In this document: piece by piece, positions 35,397 through 43,798 of the stretch
Layout of the letters: each line of letters starts with the position of its first letter
Position numbering within the stretch: position 1 is the stretch's first letter
Source: an uncultured Butyrivibrio sp.
Lineage (GTDB): Bacteria; Bacillota; Clostridia; Lachnospirales; Lachnospiraceae
Direction of reading: 5' to 3'
NCBI GenBank assembly: GCA_946536145.1
Contig: CAMNEA010000014.1
Span: 1 to 49,497 of the forward strand
DNA: 49,497 nucleotides
The notes under the pieces: model-generated
Told to the model about the DNA's origin: nothing
Database searches by the model: none
Seen by the model: only the letters and a program-made list of their open reading frames with translations
Position numbers and translations under genes: made by a program

Positions 35397-35633
35397 TTAT
35401 GCCGGGATAAACTCGATATCAGATGCATCCATTATACCGGCATCAAACATAACTGTGCATTTCCACACTCCGTTATTCATATACACATTCTTTACAATAC
35501 CAACTCCGAATTCCGGATACACAATAAGTGTAACCTTATCACCAACATTGAATCTTGGCGCTGATGCATATCCGTTAGCTCCGCCTGCAACTTCTTTCAA
35601 TTCAACTTCATTAAGCATGTTCTTTTCTTCCAT
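35397..35633 (-). CDS. Small protein with double-glycine leader and SH3/KOW-like body
   Basis: The 78-residue product starts MEEKNMLNEVELKEVAGG, a classic double-glycine leader (acidic, hydrophobic spacing L-x-x-V-E-L-x-x-V-A-G-G, Gly-Gly at 17-18), as in bacteriocin and peptide-pheromone precursors cut and exported by C39-peptidase ABC transporters. The part after the cut (about 60 residues) is not bacteriocin-like: RFNVGDKVTLIVYPEFGVGIVKN ... WKCTVMFD ... DIEFIPA has the beta-strand pattern of SH3/KOW-like domains (GDKV, GxGIV). There are only one Cys and no Ser/Thr/Cys-rich core. A strong ribosome site CGGAGGA precedes ATG. No exporter or modifying enzyme is in the window. Confidence 0.75.
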   Translation of the reverse strand: MEEKNMLNEVELKEVAGGANGYASAPRFNVGDKVTLIVYPEFGVGIVKNVYMNNGVWKCTVMFDAGIMDASDIEFIPA

Positions 35634-35682
35634 TTTATATTCCTCCGAATTTTATGTGAACTCTTGATTTCGCTTTGTGAAT

Positions 35683-35718
35683 GATCCTCTTATGAAATTC
35701 TATCAGGATCCTCTTATG
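35683..35718 (-). repeat. Two exact 12-bp direct repeats, CATAAGAGGATC, in the GG-leader gene's 5' region
   Basis: Copies at 35718-35707 and 35694-35683 (minus strand) are separated by 12 bases. They begin 4 bases after the -10, so they are at or just after the start site. They may be a repressor operator or an RNA site (each copy contains AAGAGGAT, which partly matches the CsrA consensus). Confidence 0.75.
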
Positions 35719-35722
35719 CATC

Positions 35723-35751
35723 TTTATACGAGGAAAAAATAGTTGTGGCAA
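35723..35751 (-). promoter_or_regulatory. Promoter of the GG-leader gene
   Basis: On the minus strand: -35 TTGCCA (35751-35746), 17-bp spacer, -10 TATAAA (35728-35723). The spacer has TATTTTTT and ends TCG, as in the promoter at 13129-13157. Confidence 0.7.
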
Positions 35752-35903
35752 TCTTTCTTGTGAAAATGTTATTCTGATGTTTTGGATGTTATTACTTTTA
35801 TTTATCACCTTCGAACTGCGTCCATGAGGACAAACGGTGCATATTTTATGTTATTATATTACTAAGTCATGCCATTTTCTATACCGGAAAACGGAGGCAG
35901 ATT

Positions 35904-38504
35904 GTGAAGAGAAAGCTGATTATAATAACCAATCTTCTGATAATGGGATCCATAATGCTCTTTATTATCAGATATGCGAATATAAAGGCAACCGAGAGCT
36001 ACAGCAATGAGATCGCAGCTTTTGAAAAACTTACCATAACTATAAATCAGATCATAGCCAACTACCTTGAGGACGAGCAGCACCTCTGTGATTTATGGGC
36101 GAATTATATCAACCGCTCAGCGCAGGAAGGTTCCCCGATGACATCAGAGGAAGCGATAAATTATATCAGGAAGGCGAAGATTTCTCCGGAGATAGAGGGG
36201 CATCTGGTATTTCTTGACACCCCGGAGCGAAATGGTCTGTCAACGGGGGCTGATGCATCTGATCACGGTGTCTATACGGTTTCTTACAAGAATGTAAAAA
36301 TATTTGACAACATCGAAGGCGTGAGCGATGAAAATGATGTTGTCGGCCTTACAAGAGCTTACACCAATCCTATGAACGGAGTGCAGTCCATTGCGTTTGT
36401 AAACAATGTGACTGTTCTTGACACTCAGAGCAATGAGCAAAAAAGCGCTCTTCTTATGAGGGTTGTTCCCCTGAGCCGCCTTGACCAGAAGCTGGTCTTT
36501 CTAAAGGGCGGGTACGAGAATGTTGAGATAAGCCTCGTGGATAACGAAGGCAACTACGTTGTCCGCGGCAAATCTTTTAAAAACAGCAATTTCTTTGAGT
36601 ACTACAAGTCATATAATGCGGCATCGGCTGAGCAGTACGGACAGGTTATCAGTGAGATAGCCGGCGGGACTGGTACCATAACGATCAAGAACGTCAAGGG
36701 AGAGGACTGCGTCTTATCCTATACGCCCCTTAAGATTATGACAACATGGTTTTTGCTGGCATACATACCTGAGAAGGATCTGGTGGCAAGCAGATCGATC
36801 GACTGGCTGCTGCTGGGGATAGCTTCCATTGGATTTATATTTCTTTTGATATTCAATTCGATTGTCATGATGATCTACAACCGCAAGCTTTCTGAGGCGG
36901 CCATGCAGGCCAATCAGGCCAATGAGGCCAAGTCCTACTTCCTGTCCACCATGTCCCACGACATCCGTACACCTATGAACGCGATACTGGGTCTGAATGA
37001 GATGGTACTGAGGGAATCCGGGGATGACAATATCAGAAGGTATTCAGAGAGCATAAGAACTGCGGGGAGTACGCTTCTTGGCATCATAAATGATATTCTG
37101 GATTTCTCCAAGATAGAAGCGGGCAAGATGGAAATTATAAACGTCGATTACAGTTTTGCCTCCCTTCTTAATGACCTTGTTAATATGGTTCAGAAGAAAG
37201 CAGAGGACAAGGGCCTTGCTTTTAACCTTGATATAGACAGGACCATTCCGGTACTTCTCAACGGAGACGAGATCAGGATCAAACAGGTCATAATCAATAT
37301 CCTCTCTAATGCCGTTAAATATACCAGGCAGGGACAAATAACTTTTTCCGTACATGCTCACAAGACGGAGGATAAGCCTGATTCGGTCGTGCTCAGAGTC
37401 AGCGTCGCAGACACCGGTATAGGCATAAAGCCCGAAGATATTGATCGTTTATTCGTAGCTTTTGAGCGCATAGATGAAAAAAAGAACAGAAACATCGAGG
37501 GCACAGGCCTTGGCATGACCATTGTACAGCGGTTTCTTGACATGATGGGAAGCCATCTTGAGGTTGAGAGTAAATATGGCGAGGGCTCTGTCTTTTCCTT
37601 TGAACTTGAGCAGAAGGTTGTTAAATGGGATCCTATCGGAGATGTCGAGGAAGCCTTCAGACGTTCATTGAGCATACGGAGCAACTACCACGAGAAGTTC
37701 ACAGCGCCTGATGCGAGGGTTCTTGTGGTCGATGATACTCCTGTCAATCTGACGGTATTTGTAAATCTGCTCAAGCAGACACAGCTCAAGATAGATACGG
37801 CCGAGAGCGGTGATGAAGGCATAGCTCTTTTTTCAGCAAATCATTATGACGTTATATTCCTCGACCATATGATGCCTGATAAGGACGGCATAGAGACCCT
37901 TAGGGAGATGAAGAACATGACGGGCACACCAAATACAGGGACTCCTGTAATCTGTCTCACCGCCAATGCCATATCGGGTATGCGGGAGATGTATACAAAT
38001 GCCGGCTTTGATGACTATCTCACCAAGCCTATTGATGCTGAGCGGCTTGAGATGATGCTGCAGCAGTATCTTCCTGAGGATAAGGTGGTTACTTCGCAAG
38101 AAACTGACGAAACCGATGATTACGTGCTTCCGCAGTTTCTCTCTGACCTGAAGGAAATCGATATAGATTCCGGTCTGAACTATTGCGGCGATGGCGAGTC
38201 TTATATCATGGCTCTTGAGATGTACCGGGAAAGCGCCGAAAAGAAGGCAGAAGAGATCGAGAAATACTGGGCTGCAAGAGATATTAAAAACACAACTATA
38301 AAGGTTCATTCGCTTAAGAGCACATTGCGGGCGATCGGCGCGCCTGAGCTTGGAGAATTTGCCGCAAGGCTTGAGAAGACAGGCAACGACGGCGATATGG
38401 AGACACTGGATAAAGAACTTGATAAGCTGCTTTCCAGATACAGGCAGCTTGCAAGGGATTTGGAACCGTTAAACGGAGATGACGCTTATGAAAAAGACCT
38501 TTAG
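35904..38504 (+). CDS. Hybrid sensor histidine kinase with receiver and HPt domains
   Basis: An 866-residue membrane protein: helix 1 (about 5-24), an extracytoplasmic cache-like sensor (about 25-298), helix 2 (about 300-325), HisKA with phospho-acceptor H352 (MSHDIRTPMNA), an HATPase domain (N box INILSNAVKYT, G boxes VADTGIGI and GTGLGM), a receiver domain with D654 (FLDHMMPDKDG), and a C-terminal HPt domain with H802 (KVHSLKS). A complete phosphorelay is thus in one chain; the final response regulator is not nearby. The start is GTG with CGGAGG 8 bases upstream. The end overlaps the following binding-protein gene, so the two are co-translated. Confidence 0.95.
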   Translation: MKRKLIIITNLLIMGSIMLFIIRYANIKATESYSNEIAAFEKLTITINQIIANYLEDEQHLCDLWANYINRSAQEGSPMTSEEAINYIRKAKISPEIEGHLVFLDTPERNGLSTGADASDHGVYTVSYKNVKIFDNIEGVSDENDVVGLTRAYTNPMNGVQSIAFVNNVTVLDTQSNEQKSALLMRVVPLSRLDQKLVFLKGGYENVEISLVDNEGNYVVRGKSFKNSNFFEYYKSYNAASAEQYGQVISEIAGGTGTITIKNVKGEDCVLSYTPLKIMTTWFLLAYIPEKDLVASRSIDWLLLGIASIGFIFLLIFNSIVMMIYNRKLSEAAMQANQANEAKSYFLSTMSHDIRTPMNAILGLNEMVLRESGDDNIRRYSESIRTAGSTLLGIINDILDFSKIEAGKMEIINVDYSFASLLNDLVNMVQKKAEDKGLAFNLDIDRTIPVLLNGDEIRIKQVIINILSNAVKYTRQGQITFSVHAHKTEDKPDSVVLRVSVADTGIGIKPEDIDRLFVAFERIDEKKNRNIEGTGLGMTIVQRFLDMMGSHLEVESKYGEGSVFSFELEQKVVKWDPIGDVEEAFRRSLSIRSNYHEKFTAPDARVLVVDDTPVNLTVFVNLLKQTQLKIDTAESGDEGIALFSANHYDVIFLDHMMPDKDGIETLREMKNMTGTPNTGTPVICLTANAISGMREMYTNAGFDDYLTKPIDAERLEMMLQQYLPEDKVVTSQETDETDDYVLPQFLSDLKEIDIDSGLNYCGDGESYIMALEMYRESAEKKAEEIEKYWAARDIKNTTIKVHSLKSTLRAIGAPELGEFAARLEKTGNDGDMETLDKELDKLLSRYRQLARDLEPLNGDDAYEKDL

Positions 38505-39783
38505 GACATTACTTTCTTTGGGAATGGCAGCTCTGATGCTGCAGGGCTGCGGCAGTCAGAATAAAGCGGATGTTGCTTTTGTCCCGAAGTATGACAAGGA
38601 GTCAGAGTTTTCTCTGACCGTCGCGGGCTACTACGGCAACTTTGAGTCGCTTGAATCAGAGTTTGAGCGCTTTTATGAGTACTATCCAAACGCGAGTCTG
38701 CAGTATGTAACAATGGATGATTACAACAATGTCATATCCAGTGCCCTTGTAAACAGCGAGCCGCCGGATATCTTTACAACCAACAGCTGGATGATCGGCA
38801 ACGAAGCGTATGACGATATGTTCAATGCCTGTGAAGTCCTGTCCGATTCTTCTGTCGGAATTGATTATTCCTGCATAAGCGAGTCACTGATAAGGACTAC
38901 TGATTCGGGCGATGTTGTTATGATCCCGATTTTTGCAACATCTTTCGGAATGCTGGTAAACCTCGATATCTTTGAAAAAGAGGGGCTCAAGGTTCCGACA
39001 GATTTTGGCGAGCTTATGGATGTCTGCGCCAAGCTGAAAAGCGCGGGATATGAATCGCCTATGATGGGAGCGGACAGATTCAGCGGATCGGGGCTGTTTA
39101 ATTGTTTTGCTTATCCCATGTATGCATATAATGTCAAAAACAACATCGATAAGATAGACGCCATCAATAATTTTGAGCCGGGATCAGGAGAGTTTATGCG
39201 TCCTTCGCTTGAGAGGCTTAATGAGCTTATAAACTCAGGCTGCATCGACCTGGCAAAATGTCAGGAGGAGATAACAGACGAATATGACTCTGTGATCATG
39301 AGATTTTTTGAAGGCGATGTACCGATGATGTTTGCTACGGGCGATGTGGTTTCGGGAACTGCCAAGAGAGAGAGCAAGTCCGATGCTTTTTCCGCGCATC
39401 CGTTCAAATACAGATTCTATGCCGCACCTTCAGCTGACGACGGCGGATTCTTTATCAATTCGACAAGCATTTGCTTTTCTGTCAATAAAAACAGCAGAAA
39501 CATCGATATGGCGAACGAATTCATGCGGTTTCTGATCAATAGAAAAGAGCTTGGCAACATGGCAGCATTAAAGCGTCTGATCCCGCCTGTTGATGATCTC
39601 TCAGTTGATGAAATATACTCTGAGCTATCCAAAATGCCGGCTGACCGGTGCTTTAGTGACAAGGAAACAGGTCTTTTGGATCCGGCAGTCAGACAGTTCA
39701 GGGCTGCTATCTACGCTGTCGGCAATGGAACGATGACAGTGGATGAGGCTGTAGCTGCATACGGCAATATTCCTGAGGAATAA
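38488..39783 (+). CDS. Sugar-binding lipoprotein coupled to a histidine kinase
   Basis: A 431-residue extracellular solute-binding protein, family 1, with a lipoprotein signal (lipobox MLQGC). Typical segments are PDIFTTNSWMIG, IPIFATSFGMLVNLDIFEKEGLKVPTDFGEL and FEGDVPMMFATGDVV. The start is ATG 38488, 9 bases after CGGAG; an ATG at 38479 abuts that site. Its first 17 bases lie inside the kinase gene. No permease or ATPase gene is adjacent: kinase upstream, diguanylate cyclase downstream. The likely role is delivery of ligand to the kinase's outer cache domain. The ligand is unknown. Confidence 0.9.
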   Translation: MKKTFRTLLSLGMAALMLQGCGSQNKADVAFVPKYDKESEFSLTVAGYYGNFESLESEFERFYEYYPNASLQYVTMDDYNNVISSALVNSEPPDIFTTNSWMIGNEAYDDMFNACEVLSDSSVGIDYSCISESLIRTTDSGDVVMIPIFATSFGMLVNLDIFEKEGLKVPTDFGELMDVCAKLKSAGYESPMMGADRFSGSGLFNCFAYPMYAYNVKNNIDKIDAINNFEPGSGEFMRPSLERLNELINSGCIDLAKCQEEITDEYDSVIMRFFEGDVPMMFATGDVVSGTAKRESKSDAFSAHPFKYRFYAAPSADDGGFFINSTSICFSVNKNSRNIDMANEFMRFLINRKELGNMAALKRLIPPVDDLSVDEIYSELSKMPADRCFSDKETGLLDPAVRQFRAAIYAVGNGTMTVDEAVAAYGNIPEE

Positions 39784-39844
39784 AGCTGCGGCGGCAGAGC
39801 ATTTACGCTTTGCACTATAGTGTTGGCTGATATGGGGGTCACAG

Positions 39845-41305
39845 ATGGATAAAAACGTTATAGAGGACAGCATTGATCGTGGTGTAGGTCAGTTTGCTAC
39901 TGAAGAAAGCATTATTATAGATGATTTTTCGCCATTATTTGATATTTCTCAATATCCGGAGGATCAGCATGAACTCGTACTTGAGTGCAATCGAAGGATT
40001 GAAGAGGCGAACAGCAAATACCGTATTGCCAGATACAGAGAAGATATGTTTGCCAAGGGATTAAAAGCCGGTATGTATTTCTGCACCTTTGACAGAAACG
40101 AGAACCTGCTTGGTTTTGAGTTTAATGATGAGACCAGACAGATGCTTGGATATGACGGGCTCGGTGATTTGCCGAATGAGTTTGACAGCTGGGTTAAGAC
40201 TCTTGTGCCTGAAGAGCGGGAGGCAATCGTTGGGCTTTTCTGGGATTCAGTAAGAAAGCACCGCGAACTTCCTGATATTACACATGCTACCTATCGCATG
40301 CAAAAGAAGGATGGCTGTACCATCTGGGTAACCGGAGCTGGAAGGTTTATAAGGCGCCCTGATGACGGATCTTTGGAAATATATATGGGATGTTACCGAG
40401 ATATCACTGCACAGATGGAGCTCGAGGAGCACGTTAAGATTACCGAGGCAATCGGCGGGGTATTTAACTTCTCTTTGTATATTAACGCCGATGATATGAG
40501 CTACCGAATGATCAGTACCAATGAATACGTGGAGATGGTTCCAAAGGATCCTGATGCCATCAGGTTCCTTAAGAATAACGTGGATGCATCAGTGGCAGAG
40601 AGTTTCCGCCAAAGCTTATATGAATGGCTGGATAAGGATAAGATACTTGCAGCACTTGATGAGCATGAATCAACGAGCATCGAGTTTTACAGTGAGAGTG
40701 CAAATCGCTGGTTCTACGGAGTATTTCTGGTAGGTGACAGGAAGGAGGATGGGAGCATCGCTCACATTGTCTACGGCTGCCAGGATACTACAGATGCCAA
40801 GCTGCAGAGCCTTGCCCAGCAGAAAAAGATTTCTGAATTTGAGAAGGAAGTCTATACCGATTCACTTTCACAGATCAGGAACAGGAAGTTTTTGGATGAC
40901 AAGCTTGTCTACGAACCATGCAAGGCTGTGGTAATGGCAGATATTGATCTGTTTAAGTCCGTAAATGACACCGCGGGACATCAGGGCGGCGATGAAGCAA
41001 TCAAAAAAGTTGCCAGGCTGCTGGAGCAGTCTGTCAGAAAAGGAGACGTGGTGATCCGCTACGGCGGCGATGAGTTTATGATGGTGTTCTTTGACATTTC
41101 CAAAGAAATCCTTGAAAGAAAACTCGCATTTCTAAAGTCGGAGTTTAAAAATATCACACTTGAGAACAACCCGGAAGTCAGGATAACCATGAGCTTTGGA
41201 GTAGCTTACGGAACGGAGCTTGTAAGCAATCTTATCGGAACAGCAGACAAAGCTCTCTATGAATCAAAAAAGATAAGGAATACATATACAGTTATTGAAA
41301 TATAG
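39845..41305 (+). CDS. PAS-GGDEF diguanylate cyclase
   Basis: A 486-residue cytoplasmic protein: a first PAS domain (about 75-200; FDRNENLLGFEFNDETRQMLGYDG, ending MGCYRDITAQ), a second PAS-like region (about 205-325, ending YGCQDTTDAK), then GGDEF (about 335-485). The active site is intact: ADIDLFKSVND for metal, YGGDEF at 406-411, and an RKGD inhibitory I-site five residues before GGDEF. It should make c-di-GMP with product feedback. It lies 61 bases after the binding-protein gene and may belong to the same signalling operon. Ribosome site GGGGG, 7 bases before ATG. Confidence 0.93.
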   Translation: MDKNVIEDSIDRGVGQFATEESIIIDDFSPLFDISQYPEDQHELVLECNRRIEEANSKYRIARYREDMFAKGLKAGMYFCTFDRNENLLGFEFNDETRQMLGYDGLGDLPNEFDSWVKTLVPEEREAIVGLFWDSVRKHRELPDITHATYRMQKKDGCTIWVTGAGRFIRRPDDGSLEIYMGCYRDITAQMELEEHVKITEAIGGVFNFSLYINADDMSYRMISTNEYVEMVPKDPDAIRFLKNNVDASVAESFRQSLYEWLDKDKILAALDEHESTSIEFYSESANRWFYGVFLVGDRKEDGSIAHIVYGCQDTTDAKLQSLAQQKKISEFEKEVYTDSLSQIRNRKFLDDKLVYEPCKAVVMADIDLFKSVNDTAGHQGGDEAIKKVARLLEQSVRKGDVVIRYGGDEFMMVFFDISKEILERKLAFLKSEFKNITLENNPEVRITMSFGVAYGTELVSNLIGTADKALYESKKIRNTYTVIEI

Positions 41306-41339
41306 AATAAAGACATTTAGAATTTGAATTAATGGAGTC

Positions 41340-41387
41340 GCCCCGAAAATGTACATGGATGATATACATTTCCGGGGCTTGTTTTTT
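41340..41387 (+). terminator. Terminator after the diguanylate cyclase gene
   Basis: The stem GCCCCGAAAATGTA/TACATTTCCGGGGC (41340-41353/41365-41378) is followed by TTGTTTTTT. Confidence 0.9.
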
Positions 41388-41415
41388 GGCAGTCAGGAAT
41401 TTGATCCTGTAAATT

Positions 41416-41598
41416 TCATCTTGAAAAAGGCTCTTTTGTAAGTTCATCTCTTATGGCATTTTCAAGCATAGAAGAGAAAGAGATGGAGGAGAGTATTGAA
41501 CCTCCGGTCTGCATCTGGCCAAAATCACCACTGAAAGATTCAATATTGTTTACAACGTAATTCATATCCCTTTTGATCGACATCAGATCAATGTTCAT
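41416..41598 (-). CDS. 60-residue protein, unknown function
   Basis: MNIDLMSIKRDMNYVVNNIE ... GSILSSISFSSMLENAIRDEL, an amphipathic, helix-prone small protein without membrane segments. The start is ATG 41598, 5 bases after CGGAGGTG; a GTG two codons earlier lies within that site. The sequence style (short, Ser/Ile/Asn-rich, strong ribosome site) resembles small flagella-associated proteins of this group, but this is an impression. It is convergent with the c-di-GMP operon. Confidence 0.6.
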   Translation of the reverse strand: MNIDLMSIKRDMNYVVNNIESFSGDFGQMQTGGSILSSISFSSMLENAIRDELTKEPFSR

Positions 41599-41726
41599 AG
41601 GCACCTCCGTGTACTAATATCACATCAACCACAACATCTTGTATCTTTACTGGTATTGTATCCTATATATTCTAAAAAGGGCATAAACAATAATTAAATC
41701 TTTCGAAAATCTGAATGCGGGAGAGT

Positions 41727-43568
41727 TTACATTTCCATTGCAAGCCAGAAGAAGTCATGTGCCGGGACGGTTACGTTCTTGGCGTCGAACCGTCTGCCGG
41801 TTAAGAGGTTCTTGTAGTTGCCGTCTTCATTGATATGGGCGAGCTCATCATAGTCACCGAAATTGAACAGGGCTATGAGCTTTTCACCTTCGTAGTACCT
41901 TCCGATGCCAAGGATATGGTCATTGTAGGTCTCAACGATCCAGGCATCAGCAGCGCTGTTAAATACGCGGTGCTTTTTGCGCAGTTTTGCAAGTTTTGTG
42001 ACTGCGCTGAAGATCTTCTGCTCGCGCCAGCCGCTTCGCTTTCTCTTTTTGGCATTCTCCCAGTCAAAGTTCCCTCTGTGAAGATATCTGCTGTCACCTG
42101 CCTTGAAGGGATCCTCGTGATAGCTGTAGTCATTGAGCTGGCCAATCTCATCGCCGCTGTACAGAACTGGAATGCCGCTCTGTGTGAAAAGGAAGGCGTG
42201 GAGCATTATGTCAAGCCTGATCGCCCAGGCCTGTTTATCCATATCCTGCTCGTACTCAGCTGCCTCTATTCCGCAGAGAGAAGCAGTGGTTCCGCAAAGT
42301 CTGGCATCTCCGAGGGCGGGATCATCGTTGTAGAGCTCACCCCTTGACGCAGATTCATACATTGCACCGCGCAGGTAATCATTGAGGTACTTCTTGTGAG
42401 ACACCTGATCGACTCCGAACTGCCTGAGAAAGTCGTAGTCAAGTCCCCATCCGATATCGTCGTGGCAGCGCAGGTAATTCAGGAATATATTCTGCTTGGG
42501 AAGGGAAAAGAGAATACCCATCTGATGCTTTAACAGTCTTACATCCTTGACAGCTACAGTATGCCAGGTGCTTGCCATGGTCGTCACGTTGTAGAGCATC
42601 TGACACTCGGGCTTTTCGAGTGTCCCGAAATAGGGCACGACCTTGGAGGGCTCCATGACTACCTCGCCCAGCAAAAGAGTTCCCGGACAGACAATCCTCG
42701 CTGCGATGTGCATCATCCTTACTATTGTATGTACCTGAGGAAGATTCCTGCAGCTTGTTCCGATCGTCTTCCATATATAAGGAACTGCATCGAGCCTTAT
42801 TATGTTGACGCCCTGGTTGCAGAGATAGAGCATATTGGCCGTCATATCGTTAAAGACGGTAGGATTCCTGTAATTGAGATCCCACTGATAGGGATAAAAA
42901 GTGGTCATGACAACCTTGCCTGCCTCGCGGCACCAGATAAAGTTGCCGGGAGCAGTCTGCGGGAAGACCTGAGGAACTGTCTCCTCGTAGTCGTTGGGCT
43001 CGTTCCAGTCATCGAAGAAAAAGTATCTGTCCTGGAATTCTTTTTCGCCCCTGCGTGCTCTTACAGCCCACTCGTGATCCTCGCTGGTGTGGTTCATCAC
43101 AAAGTCAAGGCACAGGCAGATGCCCCTTTGTCTGCACTTTCTTGCAAGCTCTGAGAGATCATCCATTGTGCCAAGTTCCGGCTGCACCTTTCTGAAATCA
43201 GAGACCGCATATCCTCCGTCGCTCCTGTCCTTGGGACTTTCGAGCAGAGGCATGAGATGGATGTAGTTGACACCGCATTCCTCTACGTAATCAAGGTGAT
43301 CCTGCACGCCTTTTATGGTGCCTCCAAAGCAGTTCGTGTACATGAGCATGCCGAGAAGATCATTGCCCTTGTACCACTCGGGATCCGCCTCTTTTTCAAG
43401 ATCCCAGTCCCTTAGCTCCTTATTCCTCTGACAGTAGAAATCATAGAGCATTGATATGAAGTAGCGATAGGCATGGTCGTCGCCGTAGTAGAGCTCCTTG
43501 TAGAGCCATTCAAGCTCATCGCTGTATTTATCCAGCCTTTTCTGAAAAACAGAATCTGTTTTAGCCAA
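41727..43568 (-). CDS. Amylosucrase-family GH13 enzyme
   Basis: A 613-residue GH13 enzyme that follows amylosucrase (GH13_4) through the whole chain: an N-terminal helical domain, YIHLMPLL, DFVMNHTSEDHEWA, nucleophile D260 in IIRLDAVPYIWK, the signature IGTSCRNLPQVH, acid/base E302 (LGEVV) and D370 (RCHDDIGW). It converts sucrose into alpha-glucan plus fructose, or hydrolyses it. No signal peptide, so it is cytoplasmic. The start is TTG 43568, since CGGAGG lies 7 bases upstream; a longer frame from 43655 would cross the promoter and operator. It is divergent from a LacI-type regulator. Confidence 0.88.
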   Translation of the reverse strand: MAKTDSVFQKRLDKYSDELEWLYKELYYGDDHAYRYFISMLYDFYCQRNKELRDWDLEKEADPEWYKGNDLLGMLMYTNCFGGTIKGVQDHLDYVEECGVNYIHLMPLLESPKDRSDGGYAVSDFRKVQPELGTMDDLSELARKCRQRGICLCLDFVMNHTSEDHEWAVRARRGEKEFQDRYFFFDDWNEPNDYEETVPQVFPQTAPGNFIWCREAGKVVMTTFYPYQWDLNYRNPTVFNDMTANMLYLCNQGVNIIRLDAVPYIWKTIGTSCRNLPQVHTIVRMMHIAARIVCPGTLLLGEVVMEPSKVVPYFGTLEKPECQMLYNVTTMASTWHTVAVKDVRLLKHQMGILFSLPKQNIFLNYLRCHDDIGWGLDYDFLRQFGVDQVSHKKYLNDYLRGAMYESASRGELYNDDPALGDARLCGTTASLCGIEAAEYEQDMDKQAWAIRLDIMLHAFLFTQSGIPVLYSGDEIGQLNDYSYHEDPFKAGDSRYLHRGNFDWENAKKRKRSGWREQKIFSAVTKLAKLRKKHRVFNSAADAWIVETYNDHILGIGRYYEGEKLIALFNFGDYDELAHINEDGNYKNLLTGRRFDAKNVTVPAHDFFWLAMEM

Positions 43569-43606
43569 TTTTGAACCTCCGTTAAATATCTGATTAATAA
43601 TTTGGG

Positions 43607-43618
43607 TTAAGCGCTTGT
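43607..43618 (-). promoter_or_regulatory. LacI/CcpA-type operator (AAGCGCTT core)
   Basis: TTAAGCGCTTGT lies just after the predicted start site of the amylosucrase-family gene. The core AAGCGCTT is the centre of cre and many LacI-family operators, so it suits repression by CcpA or by the adjacent LacI protein. Confidence 0.55.
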
Positions 43619-43626
43619 CTGAAATA

Positions 43627-43655
43627 ATTATGGTATAATAACAACTATTCATCAA
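43627..43655 (-). promoter_or_regulatory. SigA promoter of the amylosucrase-family gene
   Basis: On the minus strand: TTGATG (43655-43650), 17-bp spacer, CATAAT (43632-43627). Confidence 0.65.
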
Positions 43656-43700
43656 GACATATTTTTATAGGGATTTTTATTTCCGGCGTTTTGTATTATC

Positions 43701-43739
43701 ATAGTTTCAATACAGTACTGGTATATACCAAGAACTATG
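43701..43739. promoter_or_regulatory. Nested palindrome upstream of the LacI gene
   Basis: A perfect 12-bp palindrome TGGTATATACCA (43719-43730) lies inside outer arms CATAGTT (43701-43707) and AACTATG (43733-43739). It is about 60 bases before the LacI start and could be an autoregulatory operator. Confidence 0.4.
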
Positions 43740-43798
43740 GATCATTCAGTGGCTATTCAAACTGGAATCCATTCTGATCAGAAAAGTGGAGCAACCAT

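Noticed and set aside
39811..39834. A GCTGATAT sequence before the PAS-GGDEF gene as a second SigD promoter
   Set aside because: There is no TAAA at the required distance, and it overlaps the ribosome site region of the gene.
43569..43655. A 29-residue N-terminal extension of the amylosucrase-family protein
   Set aside because: It would cross the promoter and operator. TTG 43568 has a strong, well-spaced Shine-Dalgarno sequence and gives the normal protein start.
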